Assembly: GCF_029227915.1 (NCBI RefSeq)
Contig: NC_079888.1
Location: 19,508,001-19,572,000, forward strand
Direction: 5' to 3'
Source: Hydractinia symbiolongicarpus
Lineage: Eukaryota > Cnidaria > Hydrozoa > Anthoathecata > Hydractiniidae
Length of the DNA: 64,000 nucleotides
Shown: one piece after another, positions 46,829 through 57,319 of the stretch
Position numbering within the stretch: position 1 is the stretch's first letter
Layout: every line of letters starts with the position of its first letter
Position numbers and translations under genes: made by a program
The notes under the pieces: model-generated
Seen by the model: only the letters and a program-made list of their open reading frames with translations
Databases searched by the model: none
Told to the model about the DNA's origin: nothing

Positions 46829-46975
46829 TACCGTATTTCCTCCAATAAGCGCCGCCCTCTATTAAGCGCCGCCCTCTAATAAGCGCCGCACCTAAAATTC
46901 GAATTTCGTAATAAGCGCCGCCCTCTAATAAGCGCCGCACCCTCAAATGCGGCGCTTATTAGAAAATCAAGAGAA
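46829..46975. repeat. TIR-like GC-rich repeat block
   Basis: Four to five copies of a 17-base unit AATAAGCGCCGCCCTCT, the last forming a hairpin with GCGGCGCTTATT at about 46951-46962. It stands out against the surrounding AT-rich DNA. The block probably holds the transposon end and its transposase-binding sites. Confidence 0.75.
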
Positions 46976-46993
46976 AATGAGATTTCAATGCTT

Positions 46994-47755
46994 TTATTCG
47001 AACTCTATAGTCTTCTTATTGCAATATTCATTTACATTAAGTTCTAAATAGCTAAATTTACATTTCTTCTTATTAAGTTCCTCATAAAGAATGTTTGCAA
47101 TTTTACTGTTGGTTGAACAGCAAAGAAACTTGGCAGGGACGACCAAGCCAAGCTCTCGTTTCCTTTTTCCCGTTACTTTTGCGATCATCGTGTTGTTTTT
47201 ATCAGATTTCAAAAATTGTTTCGTTAGTTTGGATAGTTCAATGGGTAAATGTCCGACTAAAAACTCATCATCCTTTTCTCCCAGATCGTCTGAATCTATT
47301 TCGACAACTTCTTTATTGACCTCTTTAGATACTGGTTCGATCGCGACCTCAGTTTCTTTGACTGCTTCAGTTTCCTTTGCTGCTTTACTTCCTTTGGTTG
47401 ATTTTCTTCCTTTGGCTTTGGTTACTTTGTTCGTTTTGTTTGTTTCGCTTGGTTCACTTTTCTCGTTTTCAACCGCTGGTGTAGTACTTGATTCTGATTC
47501 TGTCTTTTTATTTTCTTCTGTAGGTTTTTTGTCGGATTCATCTTCACCTTTTACTGTAACCTGTGGCTTTAGTTTGTATACACCTATGGCGTTTTGATCA
47601 TATTCTTTGGCCTCTTCTCTTTCGTCTGGTTTGCAGTTAAGTTTCTCTCCCAGAGTTGGAGTCCAAACATCTTTGTAGACATGGTGGCCTCGTATGTTTG
47701 TTTCAAACTTCACAATAAAGGCAAATGAAAAGTTTCTTGGAATAGTTCTAGCCAT
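46994..47755 (-). CDS. HIRAN-like protein, transposon-associated
   Basis: 253 aa in a single exon, ATG at 47755. Residues about 10-62 (FIVKFETNIRGHHVYKDVW, LGEKLNCKPDE, YDQNAIGVY) and 164-183 (EFLVGHLPIELSKLTKQFLK) match the two halves of a HIRAN-type fold: a G-x-x-x-Y/W start, a D-x-x-AI-V strand, then VGH-P. HIRAN domains, as in HLTF, bind single-stranded 3' DNA ends. Between the halves sits a Lys/Glu/Thr/Ser-rich stretch of about 100 residues (66-163), which looks disordered and interrupts the domain. The C-terminal part continues with VTGKRKRELGLVVPAKFLC. The gene is divergent from the transposase with 176 bp between starts, so it may share a promoter. The HIRAN assignment is by motif, not by search; a DNA-end-binding helper in transposition is inference. 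Confidence 0.6.
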   Translation of the reverse strand: MARTIPRNFSFAFIVKFETNIRGHHVYKDVWTPTLGEKLNCKPDEREEAKEYDQNAIGVYKLKPQVTVKGEDESDKKPTEENKKTESESSTTPAVENEKSEPSETNKTNKVTKAKGRKSTKGSKAAKETEAVKETEVAIEPVSKEVNKEVVEIDSDDLGEKDDEFLVGHLPIELSKLTKQFLKSDKNNTMIAKVTGKRKRELGLVVPAKFLCCSTNSKIANILYEELNKKKCKFSYLELNVNEYCNKKTIEFE

Positions 47756-47931
47756 GTTTCGCCCTCTCTTGAATGTACAGCGAAGTCATTGCATTGTTTG
47801 TTTACCTTTTGAAAAAATGGAATGCGGGAAGCTATTGTAATGCTTGATTTTGTTACGAAAAATGAAGTCGTTCTAGTGTATAATAAACAAAATATTTCTA
47901 GCGAGCGAGGTGTGTGTGTGTGCAAAATAAC
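47756..47931. promoter_or_regulatory. Divergent promoter region of the transposon
   Basis: The 176 bp between the two start codons must hold both 5' ends. A TG microsatellite-like tract (GTGTGTGTGTGTG, about 47910-47922) lies immediately before the transposase start. No clear TATA box. Confidence 0.4.
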
Positions 47932-49218
47932 ATGGCTCCAACCGAGAATTCACACAAAGGAGAAAAAATCAAATCCTATTCCTTGGATCTGAAGAAGGAA
48001 GTCGTGGAATATGCAATCAATTATTCAAATCGCCAAGCAGGAAGGCGATACAATGTTGACGAGAGGAGAGTTCGTGAATGGAGAGCAAAAATGGAAGACA
48101 TCAAAGCCAGGGTTGCTGATAAAGGTGGACTGAAAAGAAGAAGACTTGATGGTGGGGGAAGAAAGCTCACGAACGACGACTTAGAAGAAGAAGTACTCAT
48201 CTGGATAATGGATCGTAGATCAGCAATGCTTAGAGTTTCTCGAAAATTAATAATGAAGAAAGCAAAGATTATCCATGACAAAAGCACCGATGACCCTGCT
48301 GTAAAAGAGAGCTTTGTAGCCAGTCGTGGATGGTTGGAAAAATTTATGAAAAGAAACGGACTTTCTTTAAGGAGAAGAACAACTACCGCTCAAAAGAATC
48401 CTAGTTGTATGGTCGACAAACTTGTCATGTATGTTTTACAGTGCCGACGATTACAAAGAAAATTTAAATACTCCGCTGGTTCAATCATTGCGATGGATGA
48501 AACTGCAATTTGGTCTGACATGCTCTCAGGGACAACTGTAGAAAGCAAAGGAAAGAAAGACATTCCTTTAAAGACCACTGGCCATGAGAAAGTCAGAGTT
48601 TCTGTGTGCCTTACAGCAAAGGCTGATGGAACACGGCTCAAACCATTCATCGTTTTTGGGGGTGCAAAGCGGGAATGTAATGCTCTAAACGAAGAATACA
48701 AATCTAAATGTATTATCGCTTCATCGTCAAATGCTTGGATGAATGAGGAATTGACATTAGAATACATTAAAACAGTTATTGGTAAATTTTCTTTTCAAAA
48801 GCGATTGTTAGCTTGGGATTCCTTTGAATGCCACATGATGCAAACAATCAAGCAACGTTTGAAAAGTTTCAATGTTGATTCAGTTATCGTCCCCGGTGGT
48901 TGTACTCCGTATATTCAAGCCCCCGATGTTTCGTGGAATAAGCCATTCAAAGCTCATGTTACCGAAGCTTACGATACATGGCTTAGTGAAGGGATCCACG
49001 AATATACAAAAGCAGGTAATATGAAGCCACCTCCGCGAAGGAAAGTAATCGAGTGGATCTTAGAAGGTTGGAAAAAGCTGTCAAGTGAGCTCATCGTGAA
49101 ATCTTTTAAAACATGCGGTTTAAGCCTTCCAGTCGATGGTAGTGAAGATGACAAGATCCACTGTTTTAAAAAGGAGGGAGCTTGTCCTGATGGGGCATCA
49201 CGGCTAAGATGTATATAA
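47932..49218 (+). CDS. Pogo/Tigger-type DDE transposase (DD35D)
   Basis: 428 aa in one exon; ATG at 47932 (MAPTENSHKG). The longer frame upstream begins only at GTG. Residues about 15-56 form an N-terminal helix-turn-helix of the Psq/Brinker kind (SYSLDLKKEVVEYAI...RRVREWRAKM). A second CENP-B-like helix-turn-helix follows to about residue 146 (SRGWLEKFMKRNGLSLRRR). The catalytic core shows AMDETAIW (Asp189), LLAWDSFECHM (Asp296) and CTPYIQAPDVSWNKPFK (Asp332), with 35 residues between the last two acids, fitting the pogo group of Tc1/mariner. No stop or frameshift interrupts it, so this copy may be recently active. It lies beside and divergent from the HIRAN-like gene. Function: cut-and-paste excision and insertion at TA sites. 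Confidence 0.93.
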   Translation: MAPTENSHKGEKIKSYSLDLKKEVVEYAINYSNRQAGRRYNVDERRVREWRAKMEDIKARVADKGGLKRRRLDGGGRKLTNDDLEEEVLIWIMDRRSAMLRVSRKLIMKKAKIIHDKSTDDPAVKESFVASRGWLEKFMKRNGLSLRRRTTTAQKNPSCMVDKLVMYVLQCRRLQRKFKYSAGSIIAMDETAIWSDMLSGTTVESKGKKDIPLKTTGHEKVRVSVCLTAKADGTRLKPFIVFGGAKRECNALNEEYKSKCIIASSSNAWMNEELTLEYIKTVIGKFSFQKRLLAWDSFECHMMQTIKQRLKSFNVDSVIVPGGCTPYIQAPDVSWNKPFKAHVTEAYDTWLSEGIHEYTKAGNMKPPPRRKVIEWILEGWKKLSSELIVKSFKTCGLSLPVDGSEDDKIHCFKKEGACPDGASRLRCI

Positions 49219-49659
49219 ATGTGTATATAAATTTAATCAGGCCGGTTTTTGATACCTTTGTTAAACAAGTAACTTATTAAGCAAAAGATGCATGATTTTG
49301 AAACCTGTGGACAATACAGGATTTATTTTTGTTGAAATTGATTTATTAAACTCAACTGATCCTTTTTCGATTCGCGTAGCGGCGACGGAAATCAACAAAG
49401 AAAATTGAAAATATATGTTTGTTTACCTTGTCCACTTTTCTCTAACCTTTTTCGTAGGTTTAAACATAAATACAGTGGACGTCCGTTAATTCGAATATAC
49501 AAGGGACTAAATTATTTGTTCTAATTAACGAATGTTCGGATTATCAGAAGTTCGGAAAAAACAAGAATTTTAATAAACTGTTTACATCACGTAACGTAAA
49601 CAAAATAAATCCACTGACAAAATAGACATACTTTTCCGCTGAGGAGAATGAACTCGTAT
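49219..49659. other. Short non-coding stretch with a Tigger-type element end
   Basis: No gene. At 49471-49560, TA is followed by CAGTGGACGTCCGTTAATTC, then TTCGGATTATCAGAAGTTCGG, typical of the left end of a Tigger/pogo-like element reading rightwards. No matching right end was found, so only a fragment is present. Confidence 0.55.
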
Positions 49660-51365
49660 GTTTTGTTGCCTTATAATAAATACTTTTTGTAGAATAAGCA
49701 GGCCAGCCGGAGGAACCTGAACAACCACCACAGCAGCAGCAAGAACAAGTGTAGAGGAATGGGCAACGATAATTTGTGTATCACAACGTCCGAAGGGTAA
49801 GTAGGAATGGGCAACGATAATTCAGCAAGCAGTCGCTTACCAATATTCAAAAGCAGAAGGACTATTCAGTTTTTATTTCTTTCTTGTAGACCAAATGATG
49901 GCCAGCCAGTTTATGTGAGAGAGTGACGGAGGAGGAGGTTAAACCGAGATCCATCAGCACCACTACCGCAGCCACCAGCTCCACCATCACCACCCCCACA
50001 TCCAGCTACACCAGAGCCACCACCACCACCGGAGCAAGCACCACCACGACTGCCAGCACCACCACCACCACGGGAGCCATCACCACCACGGGAGCGATCA
50101 CCACCACTGGCGCCAGCACCACCAACTTTACCTGGACCACCGCTACCACCACCACCATCATTAGCTGCACCACCTGCAGCTCCTGATGCACCTGCAGCAG
50201 CTGAGCAGTTCTATGTTATTCCGTATGTATAACGTTTTTTCTGCGAATTTATCAAAATTAGGAATTTCTTTTCGCGCGTTTACGTGATTTACGTGATGAA
50301 ACCAGTCTCGCTAATTTGACTCAACCTACTACACAAGTAAGTTTAATAATAATAAATATTTATTTAATAATAAATATTTAATAAATAAAATGTATGATGT
50401 ATTTAAAACTTATCCTTTATTATTTAGCGCATACCGTTATGGTTCAGGAGGTACCTGGATGCAAGGGAGGATCGGATTCGTGCATTGGAGACTCGTGTAC
50501 ATTTAATTTTAACAACTAGTCCCGAAAGAAGGGATTCATGACTCTCAGATTTTTAATAACATTAAAGCATGTTTTGTTACTTCGTGTGAGGGTTAGTACA
50601 AAGTAGAAAAATCGCTTTCTTCATTTACTTTTCAACTTAGGATAGAACCTTCAACCCCAATTTTTGCTAGAGAAAATAGGCTGTGCTAAAAAAAACTCGA
50701 CTAATAGTTTATTTTTGGAGATTTTTGTCTCTTTAATGAGTGACCGCATAGAATATGCGTTGCTTTGTGATTGAAGTGGACTTCGCATTTACAGACGAAA
50801 AGAAGACAAAAAAACATGTGATTTTGCGGAATTTAATTTATTTCGACTGCGAATAATTCCAGAAGAATTTGCCAGTCATACATATTTCCTTCATCACTAT
50901 TTCTTGCAACCTTGCCCATTACTTTGCATCATGTAATAAAATCCACTTTACGAGGGCTATTAATTTGATTAAAAGCGTATGATGACGTAATAGCTACAAA
51001 TAACAGTCCCTATGCACGCCAGTTAAAAGTTACTTGAATGTCAATTACATGCTCCAGGCAAAAAAATTGCTTTAAACTGATATTGTAAATACTGATATTG
51101 CTTCACGCTGAATTCCTTTTTCTTACTTAGGCAGTAGAGCAAGACTTTCAACGGAGGTATCAAACCAGGGTACGTCTACGATCTGTTTCTAATTGATGTT
51201 CTGCCTCCTCATCCTCTACCTTCTCATCTTCCTCGTCTGCAATTTCTTTGTCTTCCTCTGCACCTTCCTTACCATCCTCATTGTCCTAACACCTTCATTC
51301 ACTTCTTCATCCACTTTTTCATCCTTTTTGTCTTCCTCTTCCTCTTGTTTATCATCTTTTGTGTC
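49660..51365 (+). pseudogene. Tandem unit copy 1: Gln-rich/Pro-rich multi-exon gene, decayed
   Basis: Exon-like blocks bounded by AG...GT occur in order. The first, from 49693, reads QPEEPEQPPQQQQEQV, then *RNGQR*FVYHNVRR, with TAG and TAA where copy 2 has Trp and Tyr. The second (49890-50220) reads PNDGQPVYVRE*RRRR and continues as a Pro-rich stretch of CCA codons ending AAEQFYVIP. The third (about 50429-50494) reads RIPLWFRRYLDAREDR. The fourth (about 51131-51195) reads AVEQDFQRRYQTRVRLRSVSN and TGA. The TGA in RE*RRRR is CGA in copy 3. A Ser/Thr- or acid-rich segment at 51196-51360 is shared with copy 2. The protein is not recognised. Three nonsense changes indicate a decayed copy. Confidence 0.6.
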
Positions 51366-52129
51366 GTCAACTCGTGCTGTGTCATAGGTGTCTTTACCGT
51401 CTGTGTCGGCGTCAGTCATCTCACCGTCCGCAATTACATCCATACTTACAACACCATACATATTTGCCTCCATATTCACCCTTACAGCCACCCGCAATTC
51501 CTACTCAACATTCCACCTTATTACTTCCTGCATTGCTTCCATTTCGAACACTTTCACACCGTGGTTGTGATTCAACAGTGGCATCGATAGCGATGCCGCA
51601 ATGTAACTTCTAAAATCCTAATCACGTATGGCAGTTCTCCCCCACAGCACTACGATACGAAAGAAGCACTCGAGCCTAAAGACATGGGATCAAAGACGTT
51701 CTCACTACTCTACTTTACATAGTTTCGGTCATCCTGGAAACTTCTCTTAGCAAGTGCTCCCATTGTATTGTCAGATAAATTACGTGTCCAGTACAGGCTA
51801 AAAATGTTTTTTGGGAAATTTGGATTATTATGGGAGGTTGAACGCCAGTTTTAGCCCTTAAGTACAAGTAAACCGTATCGTACATTATTATTTTTTTGGA
51901 AATAGATCTGATTTTGAGGGGCACATCCAAATCAACCATGTTGTATATTACCACTACCCATAAATCTTCCACAAAGGGGTTATGAAGCACAAGTTATTTA
52001 GTGCACACAGTCTTCACCCATTAGATTACAAAATATAAAAAACAAACAGTTCATTATACAAAATAACAGAAAAAATCTACAATAAAATACACGAAGCTAT
52101 TCGTAACATGACATGTTCTTACTCATGCA
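51366..52129. other. Single-copy spacer between tandem units
   Basis: Not repeated in the other units. On the minus strand the acidic frame begun in the repeated segment extends to 51497 (start MRVAVRVNMEANMYGVVS, then Asp/Thr-rich). Nothing else is supported. Confidence 0.4.
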
Positions 52130-53976
52130 GCACGTGTTACGATAGAGATGTTTTGTTGTCTTATAGTACATACGCTTTTGTAGAATAACGAAAAACATCA
52201 ACAACCACAACCTCAACAACAACAACAACAAGAAGCAGGCCAGGCGGAGGAGCCTGAACAACAGCAACCACCACCACAGCAAGACCAAGTGTGGAGGAAT
52301 GGGCAACGATACTTTGTGTATCACAACGTCCGAAGGGTAAATCGACATTTTTATCAATTTAGAATCCGAGAAGAGCCGTCAAGAGAGTGGCGTAAGTATT
52401 TTTTTTGCTATACTTTTTTTATATGTCAACCACCGCCAATGCATGCTTTGCATAAAGTATCCAACTTTCTTACCTCAGAAATCGTCTTGTACTAGTATTT
52501 GAAAAAACTAACCACATTAAATAAAGGACATGCTTCAGCAAGCAGTCGCTTACCAATATTCAAAATCAGAAGGACTATTCAGTTTTTATTTCTTTCTTGT
52601 AGACCAAATGATGGCCAGCCAGTTTATGTGAGAGAGTGACGGAGGAGGAGGGTAAACCGAGATCCACCAGCACCACTACCGCAGCCACCAGCTCCACCAT
52701 CACCACCACCACATCCAGCTACACCAGAGCCACCACCACCACCGGAGCAAGCACCACCACCAGTGCCAGCACCACCACCACCACCACCGGAGGCAGCACC
52801 ACCACGGGAGCCATCACCACCACTGGCGCACCACCAATTTTACCTGGACCACTGCTACCGCAACCACCACCATTAGCACCTGATGCACCCGCAGCAGCTG
52901 AGCAGTTCTATGTTATTCCGTATGTATAACGTTTTTTCTGCGAATTTATCAAAATTATAAATTTCTTTTCGCGCGTTTACGTGATGAAACCAGTCTCGCT
53001 AATTTGACTCAACCTACTCGACTTTCGCATTCGTGCGAGTTTTTAATCTATAATACAAGCCTCAAATTGCTCTCACAGAGCTTCTGTTCTACGATTGACA
53101 ATATTTTTCCCTTTCACTAGCCTGGATCCACCGGAAGATTTAGCGCACACCGTTATGGTTCAGGAGGTACCTGGATGCAAGGAAGGATCGGATTAGTGCA
53201 TTGGAGACTCGTGTTAAGGTACATTTAATTAACAACGTCGCGAAAGAAGGGATTCATGACTCTCAGATTTTTTATGAACATCCTTAGTTCAGCATTTTTT
53301 TAACGGCGTTACTGACGAAAATCAATTTCAATCTCTTAGCAAATCGGTAGAACAGTGGAGATTTTTGTCCCTTTAAGGAGTGACCGCATAGAATATGTGT
53401 TGCTTTGTGATTGAAGTCGACTTCGCATTTATAGACGAAAGGAAGACACGAAAATATCTCTCTTGTGCGAATAATTTCAGAAAAATTTGCCAGTCATAAA
53501 TATTTCTTTCATTACTATTTCTTGCAACCTTGCCCATTACTTTGCATGATGTAATAAAATTCACTTTACGGGGGCTATTAATTTAATTAAAAGCGTATGA
53601 TGACGTAATAGCTTCAAATAACAGTCCCTATGCACGCCAGTTAAAACTTACTTGAATGTCAATTACATGCTCCAGGCAAAAAAATTGCTTTAAACTGATA
53701 TTGTAAATACTGATATTGCTTCACGCTGAATTCCTTTTTCTTACTTAGGCAGTAGAGCAAGACTTTCAACGGAGGTATCAAACCAGGGTACGCCTACGAT
53801 CTGTTTCTAATTGATGTTCTGCCTCCTCATCCTCTACCTTCTCATCTTCCTCGTCTGCAATTTCTTTGTCTTCCTCTGCACCTTCCTTACCGTCCTCATT
53901 GTCCTAACACCTTCATTCACTTCTTCATCCACTTTTTCATCCTTTTTGTCTTCCTCTTCCTCTTGTTTATCATCTT
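52130..53976 (+). pseudogene. Tandem unit copy 2
   Basis: It has the best first block of the three: KHQQPQPQQQQQQEAGQAEE, PEQQQPPPQQDQVWRNGQRY, FVYHNVRR before a GT donor near 52337. A small block IREEPSREWR follows near 52362-52392. The Pro-rich exon (about 52603-52920) starts PNDGQPVYVRE*RRRR with the same TGA as copy 1. It later loses 4 bases relative to copy 1 near 52825, shifting frame. RTPLWFRRYLDARKDR follows at about 53141 with the preceding intron deleted (LDPPED fused directly to the next acceptor). AVEQDFQRRYQTRVRLRSVSN ends at TGA about 53813. Introns and the 53814-53976 segment differ from copy 1 at only a few per cent of positions, so the duplication is recent. Confidence 0.6.
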
Positions 53977-56128
53977 TCCGAAGGATAAGTAACATAAAAT
54001 TATTTTCTCGATACAGTTCTTTAGTTATTATCGACATTTTTATCAATTTAGAATGCGAGAAGAGCCGTCAAGAGAGTGGCATAAGTAATTTTCTTGCTAT
54101 AATTTTTTATACGTAAGCCACTCATCCGCCAATGCATGCTTTATATAAAGTATCCAACTTTCTTACCTCAGAAATCGGTACTATTAATTGAAAATAGGAT
54201 AGCACAATCTTTTTCAGTAACAACTTTTCTTGAAACAATTGTACAAAATTAAGCTGTTCTTAAGTTTGTAGTGATATTGTGCGATCGTTTGTTGAACAAG
54301 GCTATACTTTGGCTTTTGTAAAAGAGTTATTGTAGAATTTAGCATCCGAAAGACTATTCAGTTTGTTAGGCATCTTTGTAAAAAAGCGTTGAACATATAT
54401 TGTAGCAAATTTTATTTTTGCGTTTGATTGTCAGAAATACACTTAAACCCAAAATTGTGGGGTGAATGAATTTTTGTAAGAATCTTGATGCACTCAATAA
54501 GGAAAGAAAGAATATTATATACATTATTTCTTTCTTGTAGACCAAATGATGTCCAGCCAGTTTATGTGAGAGAGCGACGGAGGAGGAGAGTAAACGGAGA
54601 TCCACCACCACCAATACCGCAGCCATCAGCTGCACCAGCACCACCACCATCACCACCCCCACATCTAGCTGCACCAGAGCCACCACAACCACCGGAGCAA
54701 GCACCACCACCAGGCGCCAGCGCCAGCACCACCACCAGCGACGGGAGCTATCAGCATCACTGGCGCCAGCACCACCAACTGAGCAAGCACCACCACCGCC
54801 ACGAACTTTAACTGGAACAACGCTACCGCCACGACCACTATTAGCTGCACCACCAGCAGCTCTTAATGCACCCCCAGCAGCTGAGCAGCTCCATGTTATT
54901 CCGTATGCATAACGTTTTTTCTGCGAATTTATTTAAGTTATAAATTTCTTTTCGCGCCTTTACGTGATGCAACTAGTCTCGCTAATTTGACTCGAGTTTT
55001 TCATCTATAATGCAGCTCTCAAATTGCTCTCACAGAGCTTCTTTTCTACGATTGACAATTTTTTTCCCTTTCACTAGGCTGGATCCACCGGAAGACTTTC
55101 AGGCTGGGCTTTAGTAAGTCTGACTAATCTTTTATAAATAAAACTTATCCTTTATTATTTAGCGCACACCGTTATGGTTCAGGAGGTACCTGGATGCACG
55201 GGAGGATCGGTTTCGTGCGTTGGAGACTCGTGTTAAGGTACAATTAATTATAACAACTAGTCCCAAAAGAAGGGATTCATGACTCTCATGAACATAGAAT
55301 TAAGGTTGAAAGTGTTTTAGGCCAATTATAAAAGAACACGTAATAGCGAAATTTACGCGTTAAAGCATGTTTTGTTACTTCATGTGAGGGTTAGTACAAA
55401 GTAGAAAAATCGCTTTCTTCATTCACTTTTTAACTTGGATAGAACTTTTAACCCCAATTTTTGCTAGATAAAATAGGCTGTGATAGAAAAAAACTCGACT
55501 AATAGTTTTGTCGCTTTGACGAGTGACCTAAGTTCCGGTGAAGATACTTTTCCGAATTGCCAACTTTATGATTTCGCCGAATTTAATTTATTTCGACTTA
55601 AAAATGCGGCAATTATTTTCACGAAAATCTCTCTCTGGTGCGAATAATTCCAAAAAAATTTGCCAGTCATACATATTTCCTTCATCACTATTTCTAGCAA
55701 CCTTGCCCATAATGACGTAATAGCTACAAATAATAGCAATAATAGTAATAGCTTCTTGGAACACGGATAGAAAAAAAGAAGCATCCACAAATGGTTACTA
55801 GGGACACTAAAAATATTTCTTGTTATATCTTTTGAAGTCATTAAAACATGCTATATATTTGATGACATGTCTTTTGCTGAAGAAAAAATTGCTTTAAACT
55901 GATATTGTAAAAAGTTTCAGTACGATTCGATGAAGTCTAAATGAATTCCTTTTTCTTACTTAGGCAATAGAGCAAGACTTTCAACGGAGGTATCAAACCA
56001 GGGTACGCCTACGATCTGTTTCTAATTTATGTTCTTTACTTATTTAGATGTACAGAAGAATTACTTCTTTAAAAAGCGAAGACCGTGGGGATGGCGGTGT
56101 CGTCATTGCTAGGAGGATGGTTATTTAA
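53977..56128 (+). pseudogene. Tandem unit copy 3
   Basis: It begins abruptly at CCGAAGGATAAG right after the copy-2 segment, which marks the duplication join. It lacks the Gln-rich block. The Pro-rich exon (about 54541-54902) reads PNDVQPVYVRERRRRRVNGD with CGA instead of the TGA of copies 1 and 2, then PPPPIPQPSAAPAPPPSPPP. An insertion/deletion near 54710 moves it out of frame. Further blocks are LDPPEDFQAGL (about 55079-55111), RTPLWFRRYLDAREDRFRAL (about 55162), AIEQDFQRRYQTR (about 55964) and a last block at 56048-56128 (MYRRITSLKSEDRGDGGVVI, ARRMVI, stop) seen in this copy only. It is the most diverged of the three and may be nearest to the ancestral exon set at its 3' end. Confidence 0.55.
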
Positions 56129-56749
56129 AATTTCTTTAACTCGAAATTTTGATTCGGAGTACAAAAAATGTTCTCGTTCTTCATTAGTTATAGAAAACCA
56201 TTCATTAGTTTTAACTAGTTTTGTGTACATTGGCAAACGTGGCCACTTTAGTTTGCTATACTTATCAGTCTACTTAATGCTGTCATTAGTGAACAAATGG
56301 TATTGACTGTCTTTCTGTGAAAGTTAATCAAACAATTTTCAGACATGCGACAGAAATTTTTAAGATTACTTTGAACGTCAAAATTTACGAGTATACCCTT
56401 GCGAGCCAACTCATATAATTCGAAATATCATTATAAGGTGGTTATGTTTTTATCATGTTACTTTATTATTATTAGGTTGCAATCTTTTCTCAAATCCTTA
56501 GTTTTACGTATTTTAAGGGTTCCTAATTAAATTTACAAAATAGCAAAAAAGAAAGAAAGCCAATATGACAAACAGAGAGTTAACTTTTTAAGACAAAATC
56601 AAGTTTAAAACGTTTACATTTGTTACATACATTTTGTAAAATTACATTTGTTTTATAAATCATTTTGTATTTTTTACGGTTAACGACCAGCTTCTTTAAT
56701 GACTCCGCAAATCCACACGAAAAAGCGTGTAATTTGGATTTCTCTGCGG

Positions 56750-56930
56750 GCTGGCAACTAGTCTCTAGTAATAGCCGTCGCCTGTCTGCTTATTCGCGAG
56801 GAAAAAGTCCTGTCACCGAAACGCTAAACGCAATGTTTAAGGACAGGCGAACCCGTATATTTATTTAGGGGGCACCGATTAGTCTAAATTTATAACGCAC
56901 ACCCGTGGATTTTTTCACGGGCCACCAAAA
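56750..56930 (-). repeat. Inverted diverged copy of the 6-kb dispersed repeat
   Basis: CTAGTCTCTAGTAATAGCCG and TCGCCTGTCTG correspond to the reverse complement of the unit at 6423-6545 (CAGACAGACGACGGCTATTA). CCCGTGGATTTTTTCACGGG near 56917 is a palindrome-like match to AATCCACGGG in the 6-kb units. Confidence 0.55.
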
Positions 56931-57319
56931 AGAAGTTAATAATGTCAATACTAAATTCTCACTTGCACAAAAATAATCAACGCTATAGGTATTTTCGACC
57001 TCTCTTGATTTGGTTTACAAGTAAGAACGTGCATATATATTATGACGAGAATAGAAGACGCAATTGAGGTACCCTAGAGCGTTTGGCAAGAGAATTACCA
57101 CCGAAGTAGGTTGCATACTATAAATATATTTCCTTTTTATGGCGTCTAGGCATTCTTTAACGGCTTAAAAACATACTCCTGGATATTTCTGACAACAAAA
57201 ATTATCTCGAGATTTTCACGTTTAACTACTGAATAAAGTACAATGCTTATCTTCACTACGCTGTCAAAATACTCAAATAATTTTCGCTCTAAATATAGGA
57301 GGTGAATTGAAAAAAGCAT

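Larger units (their letters stand above)
46829..49218. mobile_element. Pogo/Tigger-like transposon with a divergent HIRAN-like gene
   Basis: The left end shows TA then CCGTATTTCCTCCAATAAGC and a run of AATAAGCGCCGCCCTCT units. Two intact genes diverge from a 176-bp spacer: a HIRAN-like protein (46994-47755, -) and a DDD transposase (47932-49218, +). No matching inverted copy of the left end was found right of the transposase, so the right boundary is unknown and the copy may be truncated there. That both genes belong to one element is inferred from proximity and divergence. Confidence 0.65.

Noticed and set aside
47091-47597. 168-codon plus-strand frame opposite the HIRAN-like gene
   Set aside because: Antisense shadow of the Lys/Glu/Ser-rich linker; it translates to Ser/Phe/Leu-rich low complexity.
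48021-48287. Minus-strand frames at 48021-48287 and 48390-48767
   Set aside because: Antisense shadows of the transposase coding sequence.
49471-49560. Tigger-type TIR as the right end of the 46.8-49.2 kb transposon
   Set aside because: It is oriented as a left end reading rightwards and differs from the left-end sequence at 46829, so it belongs to another element.
49923-50186. Thr-rich mucin-like frame starting MTEEE, and its copy at 52636-52929
   Set aside because: This is the +1 frame of CCA repeats. The frame continuous with the PNDGQPVYVRE block is Pro-rich, and the ACC (Thr) reading is a shadow.
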